From assembly GCF_963662805.1 (NCBI RefSeq), contig NZ_OY759852.1, positions 200,199 to 264,198 on the forward strand: a stretch of DNA of 64,000 nucleotides, written 5' to 3'. The notes beneath the pieces are model-generated. The model made no database searches. It was given only the letters and a program-made list of their open reading frames with translations, and was not told where the DNA came from. The stretch's first letter is position 1, and every line of letters begins with the position of its first letter. Made by a program: the position numbers and the translations under genes. Below are positions 21,413 to 30,553 of the stretch, in pieces. This DNA is from an uncultured Cohaesibacter sp. Its GTDB lineage: Bacteria; Pseudomonadota; Alphaproteobacteria; Rhizobiales; Cohaesibacteraceae.

Positions 21413-22822
21413 TTACTTTCCGTCTGCTCTGGATAAGGCTGGCAATGACAAAATAGCCCTGACGCCACCGAGTGGTGAGTGCGTGATCTGGAACTTGCCC
21501 TGATAGAGCTCCGCGAGCTCTACCACAATCGATAATCCCAGTCCTGTTCCCGGCTTGCTTTCGTCAAGTCTCTTTCCCCGCTCGAGAGCAACGTTCATTT
21601 GCTCCCCACTCATGCCGTGACCATCATCATCGACAATGATGGACAGCCAATGGGAATGCCGGCCTTGTTTCGCTTCGTTACCGAAAACAGCGTCGGAGCG
21701 TTCGGCCGATACTGAAACTTGCACTGCCGTCAGCGCCCACTTGCAGGCGTTATCGACCAGATTGCCGACCATCTCTTCCAAATCCTGTTCTTCACCGCGA
21801 AACAACAGGCCATTCTCTTCCGCCAATTGCAGGTCGATATCGAGATTGGAATTGAGTTTGCTCATCACAGACACAAGCTTGTCTATCACGGGTGCGGCAT
21901 CCGTCACCGTTCCGATCACGTCTCGCCGAGCTGCCATTCTGGCGCGTTCCAGATAGAGCTGGATCTGATCCTGCATGATGTCCGTTTGCTGATGGACCAG
22001 TCTGGCCTTCTGGCTATCGAGATCTCTGGCTTCGTTCATGATGACCGACAAAGGGGTCTTGAGAGCGTGGGCCAGATTGCCGACCTGGGTGCGTGCTCTT
22101 TCAAGAGTATCCTTGTTGGACCTGATGAGCAGGTTTGCTTCATGAACGAGGCCGGAAACCTCATTGGGATAGTCGCCTTTGATCAGCTCAGATTGCCCTT
22201 CAGAGACCTCGCGAACCTGTTGACGCAACTGGTGCAAGGGGCGCAATCCGGTTCTGATCAGAACCAACATCACCGTGACGAGGATGCTGCCGAATGCAGC
22301 CATGATCAGCCAGGCTTTGGTCTGGAAGGATTTTACCTGTTCTTCGAGTGCTTCTGCATTGCCCGTAACACGCAGGATGATCGGCTTTGCATCGGCAAAG
22401 GAGATCCTGCGCTCCAGAATGCGCAGCCTTTCTCCATCCGGACCTTCACCATAACCATATCTGGCTGCGCCCTCAGTGTCTCTCGTCTCCATGTTGCCTA
22501 CAGAAAAGTCGCCACCGACAAGAGATGTGGATGCCAACAAAACCCTGTCACTTCCTTCCTCCTGAACCGTCCAGTACCAACCGGAAAGAGGAAGCTCATA
22601 GCGCGGCTCACCCACATTTCCTGGAGGAAGCAAATCACCTCCCGTCGCCAGTTCTGCAGCGAATTCACCGACCAAAATTTTCAAAACGATCTCAAGCTGA
22701 TCATCAAAGCCCTGCTCGGCAGACGTGCGAAAGAAGTGTGTGAGCACAAGCCCCGAGCCGAAGGCAATGACGATTGCCCAGAGAGACGCATTGACCAACA
22801 GATATCGGGTTATCGACTTCAT
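21413..22822 (-). CDS. feuQ: FeuQ-type (PhoQ-like) sensor histidine kinase
   Basis: A 469-residue kinase: membrane helices at about 10-30 and 170-195 flank a periplasmic sensor, followed by HAMP, the PhoQ-like H-box NLAHALKTPLSVIMNEARDL and an HATPase domain (NLVDNACKWA, GTGLGLSIV). It overlaps the end of the regulator gene by 4 bases, so the two are translationally coupled. In Sinorhizobium the FeuP/FeuQ pair responds to low osmolarity and controls the cyclic-glucan exporter gene ndvA. Assignment rests on the family and the three-gene layout; a generic PhoPQ-like pair is the alternative. Confidence 0.8.
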   Translation of the reverse strand: MKSITRYLLVNASLWAIVIAFGSGLVLTHFFRTSAEQGFDDQLEIVLKILVGEFAAELATGGDLLPPGNVGEPRYELPLSGWYWTVQEEGSDRVLLASTSLVGGDFSVGNMETRDTEGAARYGYGEGPDGERLRILERRISFADAKPIILRVTGNAEALEEQVKSFQTKAWLIMAAFGSILVTVMLVLIRTGLRPLHQLRQQVREVSEGQSELIKGDYPNEVSGLVHEANLLIRSNKDTLERARTQVGNLAHALKTPLSVIMNEARDLDSQKARLVHQQTDIMQDQIQLYLERARMAARRDVIGTVTDAAPVIDKLVSVMSKLNSNLDIDLQLAEENGLLFRGEEQDLEEMVGNLVDNACKWALTAVQVSVSAERSDAVFGNEAKQGRHSHWLSIIVDDDGHGMSGEQMNVALERGKRLDESKPGTGLGLSIVVELAELYQGKFQITHSPLGGVRAILSLPALSRADGK

Positions 22823-23499
22823 TTTTGGCTACTTGACTTGTCCGGGGCGACCATGTTGTAGCCGAGACCGCGTACAGTCTGGATGACATCGACGCCAATC
22901 TTCTTGCGCAGACGGCCAATAAAAACCTCGATCGTATTGGAATCCCGATCAAAGTCCTGATCATAAAGGTGTTCGACCAGTTCGGTTCGGGAAATGATTT
23001 TGCCCTGATGGTGCATGAGATAGGCAAGCAGCCGGTATTCATGAGAGGTCAGTTTAAGCGCCATGCCGTCAACCGTCACACGCCCTGATCTGGCATCGAG
23101 CCTGATGGGCCCGCAGATGATCTCGTTGGAGGCAAGTCCGGCAGAGCGCCGCATCAGAGCCCTCATGCGTGCCACAATCTCTTCCATATGGAAAGGTTTT
23201 GCAACATAGTCATCGGCGCCGGCATCAATGCCCTGAACCTTGTCGCTCCAACGGTCTCGCGCTGTCAGGATCAAGACTGGCATCGTCTTGCCGTCCCTGC
23301 GCCATGCTTCAAGCACGCTGATCCCATCCATTTTTGGCAGTCCGATATCGAGGATCACTGCATCATACGGTTCCGTATCGCCGAGGAAATGGCCTTCCTC
23401 GCCATCGAATGCGCTGTCGACGACATAGCCATTTTCTTCCATTTCTTCTTTCAGTTGGCGGTTCAGTTCCGCTTCATCTTCAACGATCAATATTCGCAT
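22819..23499 (-). CDS. feuP: FeuP-type response regulator
   Basis: A 226-residue OmpR-family regulator. The receiver domain shows EDE (residues 7-9), phospho-acceptor D51 in VILDIGLPKMDG and the lysine in AKPFH. The winged helix has LTSHEYRLLAYLMHH and VFIGRLRKKIG. The phrase EGHFLGDTEPYDAVILDIG is characteristic of the FeuP/PhoP-like branch in rhizobia. It is co-transcribed with the kinase, and a small periplasmic protein is encoded 66 bases upstream. Confidence 0.85.
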   Translation of the reverse strand: MRILIVEDEAELNRQLKEEMEENGYVVDSAFDGEEGHFLGDTEPYDAVILDIGLPKMDGISVLEAWRRDGKTMPVLILTARDRWSDKVQGIDAGADDYVAKPFHMEEIVARMRALMRRSAGLASNEIICGPIRLDARSGRVTVDGMALKLTSHEYRLLAYLMHHQGKIISRTELVEHLYDQDFDRDSNTIEVFIGRLRKKIGVDVIQTVRGLGYNMVAPDKSSSQK

Positions 23500-23565
23500 T
23501 GCGCGATCCCCAGATTATCTTCTTCTTGGATTGAGAACAGTTCAGTATGGCCGGATGCTAGATCA

Positions 23566-23895
23566 TCACGACCCGCCCCCCTTCGACAACAGCCTACCAG
23601 TTTTTGCATCGAGAGTTATACGGGCGACTGCCCCTTGACGAGAAAGAGTGACCAGCTCATAGACAAGCCCGCCGCCAGCCCTGCACAGGTTGGCCTTGAT
23701 CACATCGCCACGCACGACTTTGCTGGCCGCGGACTTAATCGCAGCCAGATGCTTGGCTTGACCCTGCTCGATCGCCGATCTGGTTTCAGCAGACGACAGG
23801 CATTGTGCTGCCACTGCTCCATGTGTGTGTATGGAAAAGAAAACAACAATCGAGACCAAGGCAAGGCGAATTGTCATGTTGGTCTGGTTCGTCAT
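23566..23895 (-). CDS. Small PepSY-like periplasmic protein, FeuN-position
   Basis: A 109-residue (or 103 from the Met at 23877) exported protein with a signal peptide ending near AVA-AQ. The mature part has a short helix followed by a beta-rich C-terminus ending ITLDAKTGRLL, the hallmark of PepSY-type folds, and two cysteines. It is the first gene before feuP-feuQ. In Sinorhizobium a small periplasmic inhibitor, FeuN, is encoded at this position and restrains FeuQ. Equivalence is inferred from position and export, not from recognised sequence identity. Confidence 0.75.
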   Translation of the reverse strand: MTNQTNMTIRLALVSIVVFFSIHTHGAVAAQCLSSAETRSAIEQGQAKHLAAIKSAASKVVRGDVIKANLCRAGGGLVYELVTLSRQGAVARITLDAKTGRLLSKGGGS

Positions 23896-23995
23896 GCAGA
23901 CAATTTAAAGGTTAGTCACTGAACCGCAGATGAACATTCTGGCACACCCGCATTCCAGCAGATCTATGATTAAGCTTTTGAGAATAGATAGTGTC

Positions 23996-24232
23996 TCATT
24001 TGCTGACACAATAGTGTTCAAGCAGACGATTGTGGCGTTTTATCTCGATAATGGTCTGATCGGTATCGCTTTTTGACCAATGGATCGAGTTGAACAGAAG
24101 ACATGGGATCATGTGGCCAAGCCGTTCATCTCGCTCATCTGTCGAACGGCTTGTGTCAGTCCCTGCGATATCCGTCAGAGCGGCGCAAGCACTCAGACTG
24201 GCTGTCAGGCAAAGCAACATCAACCACTTCAT
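23996..24232 (-). CDS. Outer-membrane spanin-like lipoprotein (Rz1-like)
   Basis: A 78-residue lipoprotein with signal peptide and lipobox LSAC (C16). The C-terminal segment NSIHWSKSDTDQTIIEIKRHN resembles the conserved tail (W-S-x2-D-T-x2-T-I-x2-I-K-x-H-N) of lysis proteins in alphaproteobacterial phages. A GAGG sits 9 bases before the ATG at 24232. Its first 77 bases overlap, in another frame, the end of the preceding membrane-anchored gene, which is the classical Rz/Rz1 arrangement. Outer spanins join the inner spanin to fuse the two membranes at the last step of lysis. Confidence 0.65.
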   Translation of the reverse strand: MKWLMLLCLTASLSACAALTDIAGTDTSRSTDERDERLGHMIPCLLFNSIHWSKSDTDQTIIEIKRHNRLLEHYCVSK

Positions 24233-24440
24233 CCGAACATTCCTCAGTTCTTTTGTTGGCGATCCATTTCGCTTCAATGGCTCTCCTTGCGTAGTCTCGA
24301 TCTCCCAAGACTTTTCGCCGGGCTTCAGGCCTCGACGGATCGACTCCTCCGCCTTTACCTGACACAAAGAACGAAGCCAGCAAGAGTACCAGCTTCGCAA
24401 GGATCATGATCAGAATTCTGAATGTGGTCATCAGCGTCAC
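24156..24440 (-). CDS. Membrane-anchored inner-spanin-like protein (Rz-like)
   Basis: A 94-residue protein with one N-terminal membrane helix (about residues 5-27, FRILIMILAKLVLLLASFFV) and a charged, probably helical periplasmic tail (about 35-65). The GTG start overlaps the holin stop by 4 bases (GTGA). The lipoprotein gene begins inside its 3' end in another frame. The order holin, inner spanin, embedded outer spanin is that of phage lysis cassettes. The soluble part is short for an Rz protein, so the role is inferred mainly from topology and arrangement. Confidence 0.55.
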   Translation of the reverse strand: MTLMTTFRILIMILAKLVLLLASFFVSGKGGGVDPSRPEARRKVLGDRDYARRAIEAKWIANKRTEECSDEVVDVALPDSQSECLRRSDGYRRD

Positions 24441-24646
24441 TTGAGCGACGTCGTCGTAAACCAGGTGCGCCAGATGATGGTCGCGGCACCCGCCAGACTT
24501 GTGATGGCGACTGCCAGCCTTTCCTGAAGATCCGGCTCGAGATCAACGCCGAACATCGCCAGACCCATGGCGATGACGGAAACGATCTGGGTCCAGTTGA
24601 TCTTGGAAGCCCAGGCCGGTTTGGTATCGGTGGAAGTTTGGGACAT
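24437..24646 (-). CDS. Small holin (Pam3 gp28-like)
   Basis: A 69-residue protein with two hydrophobic helices (about residues 16-34 and 44-62). The pattern K-I-N-W-T-Q-I-V near the first helix and a GVDL turn and RTWFT end match small holins of the Pam3-gp28 kind. Holins permeabilise the inner membrane on schedule so that lytic enzymes or fusion proteins act. An AGGA lies 9 bases before the ATG. The gene begins 56 bases after the megatron gene of the GTA cluster, in the same direction, so it is probably part of the GTA transcript. Confidence 0.72.
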   Translation of the reverse strand: MSQTSTDTKPAWASKINWTQIVSVIAMGLAMFGVDLEPDLQERLAVAITSLAGAATIIWRTWFTTTSLK

Positions 24647-24702
24647 CAGGGTAGTCCTTTCTTGGTTGGAAGATTGTGATGGAGATTGGGAGAGCTTTAT
24701 AC

Positions 24703-27700
24703 TCAGGCTGCCTCGCGGATCTGTCGGCTTATCAGATCAACACGGCGGATAAGGCTGTCGCCCGGCCCCAGCTTCTGGCTGACTTGAGCGATACTCACGT
24801 CGATTTCATCAAGGGATGGCACGCCGTCGAGGGTCTGCTCGGAGGCCGAATAGGCCCAGTTCGGTTCGGACATAGTTGCCTGTCGCAGAACAACATCGGT
24901 CGCCGAATCCCGGACAGTGACTTGGTAAAGCTCGGAGATTTCGCTCAAGGGAATGGTCTCTCCGACCCAGCTGTCAGCATCCAGTCGGTCCCGCCGGATC
25001 CAGCTGAAGTTGAGTGCACCGTCTTCCTGTTTTGTGAGGCGCAGGTGCACCGGAGAGAGCGGGCGCAATCCTCGACCAATAACAGGGATTGTGACATCGA
25101 CATTGGCAGGATCTGACAAGCTTGCTCCTGACCGGATGATGCGGTGAGGCAGATCTTTTTCCAATTGGCTCGCTTCAACCTCCAGCGGTTTGATGGCGCT
25201 ATCCAGCAGAACGAACCTCGCCCCGATGTTGGTTCCTTGCAAGGCTGCAGCTTCTGTGCCCAGAACGCCGCGAAGCAGTCCACTGAGCAGCCAAGTGTTT
25301 GAGGCAACAAGCTCTGCTGTCTGGAACTGCAGGATTTCCCAGCTCCCGTCACTCGCTCTGACGGCTGCAGCATTAGAACCGGAGAGAAAAGCGAGTTCTT
25401 CAACGCTGGTCAGATCACCATTGAAAAGCTTGACCTCCAACGACGTGGCCTTGTTGATGACAAAGCTCTTGCCTGCAGGAAGGGCAGTTATAAGCTCTCC
25501 CATGATGGCGGGCACCGCAACGGACTGACGCAACGAGAAACCCACCTGACTGCTCCCAGAATAAAGGGCAAATCCGGATTTCCAGGGCTTTGAATAAAGC
25601 GCCAAATAGGGCGCATGCGGATAATCTCCCAAACCCGGCAGAACCGGCAGATCGATATATTCAAAAACCGGAATGACCACGTCCGGTGTTACCACCCTGC
25701 CTGAGCGGGTGCCTTGTGTGATCGCGGGAGAGTTTCTCGGTGAGACCAGCGTTGCAGAGACATTGCGCAGAATGCCTTCCTCGATCTCGTCCACCCGATA
25801 GGTTTGGTGTTTCTCACCGTCGATCAGGTTGATCTGATCACCGGGCTCGAGAGCAGTCTGAGACGGCGGCAAGCTGAACTGCACCGAATGACGAGCGAAA
25901 TTCTGTGCACGCAGCCAGTTCTTGGCTGCATCTTCCATGATCGGCTGCGACGCGATAGCAGCAACGGACAGAGTGCTGTCCTGCCAGGTTCTCGCCGCAG
26001 GCTGATCAAAGCGAGCCACCGACTGGCGAAAGTCGAGAAAAATGTCATTGAAGGAAACCGTGACGCTGGACGCGATCGTTTCCCATGCCAAAGACTGCTT
26101 TTCGATCAGCGCCTTTTCCTTTTCCTCCGCGAGGTTAGCTTCATCCAGACTCAGGGCCGTGCGTGTCTCGGAAGAAAAGAAGGACAGATTGTCTCCACTT
26201 GATGAAACACCTATCCCGAAGGCGTCACAGAGATTTTCCAGCGTAGATCGAGCCGACATGCGGCGATCAAGAACAAAGCCGTCAACCACAGGCAAGGCTG
26301 TCTTGATATCCGGCTCCGTGAGCCCGTAGTCAACCATGATCGTCCGGATGACTCCTTCAATCGGCGCATTCCCGAGGCGCCCCGTCAGCCAATGGCCCTT
26401 GTGCCAGCTATCACCGTCAGACCAGATATCCAGATCGATGGGAAAAGCCGGGAAAGGCCGCGCATCCCAAGCCCAGAGGAAAAGGCGGCTAGGGTCCACC
26501 ATTGGACCATCATACTCTGTGGAGACAGGGTTGTTGCTGCCTATCTCGTCCTCCCAGTAGGTCAGGGTGGCGTCGAGGAAGGCCCGCTGCGCAGCATCGT
26601 CGCGCCCACCCGCGGAGAAATAGGGTAGCCCGCTTTCCGCTGACTTCGGGTCCGGGAATTTGTTTGGCTGGTTCGGCCCAAGGTGGACAGCCGGGCAGCC
26701 GATTTCAGTAAACCAGATTGGCTTGGATGTTGGCACCCAGTCGGTCGGGCTGGACGCCTCAACGCCACCGGTTCGATCAAAATGCTGATTTGACCACCAA
26801 TTGACGAGATCCTTGTAGCGAAAGACCCAAGGCTTGCTATTCGTGCCATCTGTGATCTCGGTTCGGATCTGCTGCTCACGATCCTTATCGCTGGCGTAAT
26901 ACCAGTCATAGCCCTCCCCGCCAGCAATATTGGCCTTGAGATAATCCAGTTCGAGGCCGGTATCACTCAGAGACTGGTCAAGGTGATCCTCTCCCGTCCG
27001 CCAGTCAGACAAGGGCATGTAGTTGTCGATCCCGACCGCATCAATATTGTCGTCCGCCCAGAGTGGATCGAGGTGGAAACGCACATAGCCACTCTCATCC
27101 GATGGCTGATGACCAAAATACTCCGACCAATCTGCCCCGTAAGTGATCTTGCATCCAGATCCGACGACGCTGCGAACATCAGCTGCGAGTGATTTCATAT
27201 ACTGAACAAAGGGGTAGTCGTCGTTGGCGTCACGTAAGGTGGTCAAACCGACGAATTCCGAACCGATCAAAAAGGCGTCAACGCTACCTGCCTGTGTGGC
27301 CAGATTGGCATAATGCAGGATGAAATTGCGATAATTCTGGCTTTGACCCGAGTAGAACTGGGTAATCTGGGCAGAAGCCGACTCAGTCCTGTCCGCGCTG
27401 TCAACCTGATCCCGGCCGGGGTAGCAGGTGATCCTCCCTCGCCAGGGATAGGAACTTTGGCTCGCTTCGCCATAAGGATCCGGCAATTCATTATCAGGCG
27501 CAATGTCCATCATCACAAAAGGATAGAGGACGACTTCGAGGCCCTTGTCCTTGATGGCCGCGATTGCACGTTTTACAGACGCATCAGATGGTGTGCCACC
27601 ATAGGCGGCACGCCCATCGATATAGCTGACAAGATCGGCAGAGGAACGATCAACGCCAGCGACTGACCACGTGCTGCCCGACGTGGTCTTCACCGGAGCG

Positions 27701-28584
27701 TCGACGCAAGGGCGGATCGCGCAATGTCCTGCTCGCAGATCGGTGCCAAACCAGCTGACGACCAGAGCAATGCGTTCGAGATTAGGACAGATTGCGGTGA
27801 GATGTTCGAGGGATGCAATGAAATCCGTCTCACTCTCGAACGTATGGCGGTTTTCGCTCGCCCATTCACCCTGACTACTTTGTCGATAGACTTTTTCAGT
27901 TTCGTAACCGAACTCGGTAGCGCCCGGGATCATGATCATCGATTTGATGCTGGCTTCGGTCTTGCCGACAGGCCGAATGACCTCAAAGCTTAATTGAGGA
28001 ATGCGATTGCCGAACGATTCCAGAGGCAATTCTTCGAAAACCACATAGGCTAGCCCGCGATAGGCGGGCGTCATGTCGTCCCCTTCGTTGGCCTCGATCA
28101 GACTGTCCGGCAGTTGCGACTCTCCGCCCAGATGGACGCGATAGCTGATCTCCTGAAGGTCCAACTCCTTGCCATTCGCCCAGATGCGCCCGACATGCGC
28201 GATCTCGCCTTCGCATAGCCCGACGGCAAAATTGGCGTAGTAACTATAGGTCGTCGTCGTTGCCTTGTTGCTGCCACCACCCTTGGACGCACCGGTTTTC
28301 TGTTCGCGCGTCGTGACCTTCTCGACGTAATCCGTTGCCCAGATCAATTCGCCCGTCAGTCGTGCCCGACCATAGACGCGGGTGATGGGGCTGCCTTCCG
28401 TCGATGTCTGGACTTTCAGGTCGGACAAGCGAGGACCCTCGACAGACCGGCCTTCACCAAACAGCGACTGATCGATGCTATAACCGATGCCAGCACCGAG
28501 CGCGCCGCCAATCAAAGCACCAAAGGGCCCGAAAAGCGCGCCGCCAATCAAGCTGCCTGCGGATTTCAAAACAAGAGTGGTCAT
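24703..28584 (-). CDS. g15: GTA megatron: host-contact tail-tip protein (RcGTA g15)
   Basis: A 1293-residue protein of the size of R. capsulatus GTA gp15. The N-terminus has a glycine-rich membrane-active helix (SLIGGALFGPFGALIGGALG). A TIM-barrel-like GTA domain lies at about 430-730 (WFTEIGCPAVHLGPNQPNKF near 628), followed by a Phage-tail_3 region at about 780-950 and a C-terminal fibronectin-like part. In the RcGTA particle this protein forms the tip below the baseplate hub and is thought to help DNA cross the envelope of the recipient. It ends 56 bases before the holin. Confidence 0.95.
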   Translation of the reverse strand: MTTLVLKSAGSLIGGALFGPFGALIGGALGAGIGYSIDQSLFGEGRSVEGPRLSDLKVQTSTEGSPITRVYGRARLTGELIWATDYVEKVTTREQKTGASKGGGSNKATTTTYSYYANFAVGLCEGEIAHVGRIWANGKELDLQEISYRVHLGGESQLPDSLIEANEGDDMTPAYRGLAYVVFEELPLESFGNRIPQLSFEVIRPVGKTEASIKSMIMIPGATEFGYETEKVYRQSSQGEWASENRHTFESETDFIASLEHLTAICPNLERIALVVSWFGTDLRAGHCAIRPCVDAPVKTTSGSTWSVAGVDRSSADLVSYIDGRAAYGGTPSDASVKRAIAAIKDKGLEVVLYPFVMMDIAPDNELPDPYGEASQSSYPWRGRITCYPGRDQVDSADRTESASAQITQFYSGQSQNYRNFILHYANLATQAGSVDAFLIGSEFVGLTTLRDANDDYPFVQYMKSLAADVRSVVGSGCKITYGADWSEYFGHQPSDESGYVRFHLDPLWADDNIDAVGIDNYMPLSDWRTGEDHLDQSLSDTGLELDYLKANIAGGEGYDWYYASDKDREQQIRTEITDGTNSKPWVFRYKDLVNWWSNQHFDRTGGVEASSPTDWVPTSKPIWFTEIGCPAVHLGPNQPNKFPDPKSAESGLPYFSAGGRDDAAQRAFLDATLTYWEDEIGSNNPVSTEYDGPMVDPSRLFLWAWDARPFPAFPIDLDIWSDGDSWHKGHWLTGRLGNAPIEGVIRTIMVDYGLTEPDIKTALPVVDGFVLDRRMSARSTLENLCDAFGIGVSSSGDNLSFFSSETRTALSLDEANLAEEKEKALIEKQSLAWETIASSVTVSFNDIFLDFRQSVARFDQPAARTWQDSTLSVAAIASQPIMEDAAKNWLRAQNFARHSVQFSLPPSQTALEPGDQINLIDGEKHQTYRVDEIEEGILRNVSATLVSPRNSPAITQGTRSGRVVTPDVVIPVFEYIDLPVLPGLGDYPHAPYLALYSKPWKSGFALYSGSSQVGFSLRQSVAVPAIMGELITALPAGKSFVINKATSLEVKLFNGDLTSVEELAFLSGSNAAAVRASDGSWEILQFQTAELVASNTWLLSGLLRGVLGTEAAALQGTNIGARFVLLDSAIKPLEVEASQLEKDLPHRIIRSGASLSDPANVDVTIPVIGRGLRPLSPVHLRLTKQEDGALNFSWIRRDRLDADSWVGETIPLSEISELYQVTVRDSATDVVLRQATMSEPNWAYSASEQTLDGVPSLDEIDVSIAQVSQKLGPGDSLIRRVDLISRQIREAA

Positions 28585-28603
28585 GGGCTGGATCCTGATG
28601 TGG

Positions 28604-29065
28604 TCAAGGGGTCAAGAATGATTGGCTGGAAAAGCGAAGACATAGGCGAGATGGCGCAGCCACCAAGGGCCCAAGGGACGCGACGGAGACATTACCGCCG
28701 TGCTGAGCATGCAGAAACTGAGTGGAATTAATCAGAATTCCGGCGTGCTTGGCAGGAAATCCCTTCTTATAGCGAAACAGCAGCACGTCTCCCGGAGCAC
28801 GATCCTCTTTCTCAACGGAAATGAGATATCGCGTTGCTGCGAGTGCAAGGGTTTCACGACCATTGGTCTCCGCCCAGTCCGGCGAATAGGGTGGTGGCGT
28901 TTCCGGCTCGTCCCAAAAGTGACGGTAGACACCGCGGATCAATCCGAGGCAATCGCACCCGGCTCCCTTGCAACTGGCCTGATGCCTGTAGGGCGTACCC
29001 TGCCAACTGAGGGCCTCGGCTATGATTTCATCACGCAAAGTCGACGCATTTTGAGAGGTTGTCAT
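28604..29065 (-). CDS. g14: GTA NlpC/P60 cell-wall peptidase (RcGTA g14)
   Basis: A 153-residue papain-like peptidase with the nucleophile region GCDCLGLIRGVYR (Cys near residue 46) and the histidine in KHAGILI (near 110). In GTA tails it opens peptidoglycan at the recipient surface. It starts 10 bases after the hub gene and ends 19 bases before the megatron. An in-frame upstream ATG would overlap the hub gene by 77 bases and was not used. It is the only cell-wall hydrolase in the cluster, so it might also serve in release, though that is speculation. Confidence 0.93.
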   Translation of the reverse strand: MTTSQNASTLRDEIIAEALSWQGTPYRHQASCKGAGCDCLGLIRGVYRHFWDEPETPPPYSPDWAETNGRETLALAATRYLISVEKEDRAPGDVLLFRYKKGFPAKHAGILINSTQFLHAQHGGNVSVASLGPLVAAPSRLCLRFSSQSFLTP

Positions 29066-29075
29066 GGCATGGCCT

Positions 29076-29930
29076 CTATTGATCGGGGTAACTGATGACG
29101 AAGTCATTGCCCGGCATGTGGGGGAAGCCGCGAAAGTTGTTCTGGTTGTCAAAACAGGTGCGACAGGTCGTAAAGGTCTTGTCGCAGCCGACCGTCAGCG
29201 CGACTTCGTCCCCCTCCGCAATGTCCGAATGGAGCGGCATCCAAAGCTCGAGAGCGTGGAGAGACGCAGACGTGCTATGCCCGAGGATGTCGAAAACCAT
29301 GCCTTGAGCCTCTCCGGACAGCATGGTGAGAGACCCTCTGGCAAAACCAAGCTCCGGCGTCTCACTCAAAGAGACTGAAATGCGGGTTGCCGACTGGATA
29401 GACGAAATCGTGCCGAGAAACCTGTACTGAGAATTGGTGAGATCCACCCCGCAGCGTTCGTCGCCCAATGTGGCGTCGCAGCTATATTGGTAGACCCGTC
29501 CCCTCTCCTGCTCGAGGGCGACTGACAGCGACCGGATTTCGACCTGAAATGACTGCCTGTCGCGTTTGATCTCGCCGAGATAGCCTGTGCGCAACAGAAC
29601 GGCCTGGCTTGGATCACTCCAGTTTACGCGCCATGTTTCGATCCTGGCGCCGTCATATCGACCGCTGATCAGATCTGCTTCCGTTATCCGGTCAGATGAC
29701 AGAATGCCGGAGACTTCCTGATCATCGCTGGCAAAACCGGCACTCTGTCGGATCTCCGAGCCAGTGAAACCGGAGGATGGCTCGCAGACGACGCCGCTGA
29801 GCGCAATGGGCAAATCGTGATCGGTGAACCCGAGTTCGAAACCATCACTCCTTTTCAGCACCCAGCAGAAGGCAAGGGTCGTTACGCCACTTGCCAGATG
29901 GTTTTTCAAGTCGGCAGAAAGCTCTTTCAC
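29076..29930 (-). CDS. g13: GTA baseplate hub protein (DUF2163, RcGTA g13)
   Basis: A 284-residue protein of the DUF2163 family. The N-terminal ~160 residues are beta-rich (WVLKRSDGFELGFTDHD near the start). The C-terminus carries the family cysteine motif C-x6-C-x2-C followed by NNFRGFPHMPG. A second cysteine pair occurs in YSCDATLGDERC. It joins the distal tail ring to the megatron. It overlaps the g12 stop by 4 bases, showing tight coupling. The clustered cysteines suggest a metal site, which the sequence alone does not prove. Confidence 0.94.
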   Translation of the reverse strand: MKELSADLKNHLASGVTTLAFCWVLKRSDGFELGFTDHDLPIALSGVVCEPSSGFTGSEIRQSAGFASDDQEVSGILSSDRITEADLISGRYDGARIETWRVNWSDPSQAVLLRTGYLGEIKRDRQSFQVEIRSLSVALEQERGRVYQYSCDATLGDERCGVDLTNSQYRFLGTISSIQSATRISVSLSETPELGFARGSLTMLSGEAQGMVFDILGHSTSASLHALELWMPLHSDIAEGDEVALTVGCDKTFTTCRTCFDNQNNFRGFPHMPGNDFVISYPDQ

Positions 29931-30553
29931 AGGCGGATCTCCACAAGTGGAATGGATGGAATGTCACCAGCTTCAAATCCGCTCAGGGAGAATTCCAACT
30001 GGTCTGTGTCAAACCGAACCGGCACATCAAATCGGAAGCCTGCTGTGATTGTGGCATCTTCATCGGGAGCCACATCGAACGTGATCTCACCGCTTATGGA
30101 GTCCACTGACACGTTGGACGTTGCGGTCCCGTTGATCGCGACAAGCACCGTCCCTTCGACCGGCTTGGTCACGGACCGCTCATAGGGAGCGTAGAGCCCA
30201 CCATAGGTTTTCTTGAGCTGGAAAGTGGTCGTCGAGCCATCACCTGTGCCGATCAACTGATCCTCGGCGGATATCACCGAACCAAGGGCGCAGGAGCAAT
30301 GATCGAACGGATCGCGAAAGCGAAAGCCATTGAGGCGCCCCCGGCGCTCCTCAAAGAATGCAAGAACCGTCTGAAGGTCCAGAAAGGACCGCACCCCAAG
30401 CCCTGCATCATATCGGCGTCGGGAATGAGCCCAACGTGCGTTTCTCTCCTCATGACCTGAGGAAAGTGTTGCGATGTCAGTCCGACGCTCCGGCCCACCG
30501 GAGGCACCGAAGCCAACATCAAGAGGAAAAACTACTTCGTGAAATCCGTTCAT
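29927..30553 (-). CDS. g12: GTA distal tail protein (DUF2460, RcGTA g12)
   Basis: A 208-residue protein of the DUF2460 family. The N-terminal domain (FPLDVGFGASGGPERRTDI, then a RYDAGLGVRS stretch) is the ring-forming part of distal tail proteins, and the C-terminal half is beta-rich. It caps the tail tube below the tape measure. The ATG at 30553 was chosen; a TTG 6 bases upstream is less likely. An unexplained 197-base gap separates it from the tape measure gene, unlike the close packing elsewhere. Confidence 0.93.
   Translation of the reverse strand: MNGFHEVVFPLDVGFGASGGPERRTDIATLSSGHEERNARWAHSRRRYDAGLGVRSFLDLQTVLAFFEERRGRLNGFRFRDPFDHCSCALGSVISAEDQLIGTGDGSTTTFQLKKTYGGLYAPYERSVTKPVEGTVLVAINGTATSNVSVDSISGEITFDVAPDEDATITAGFRFDVPVRFDTDQLEFSLSGFEAGDIPSIPLVEIRL

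Noticed and set aside
21719..22861. 380-codon plus-strand open frame over feuQ
   Set aside because: Antisense to a clear histidine kinase; no recognisable features.
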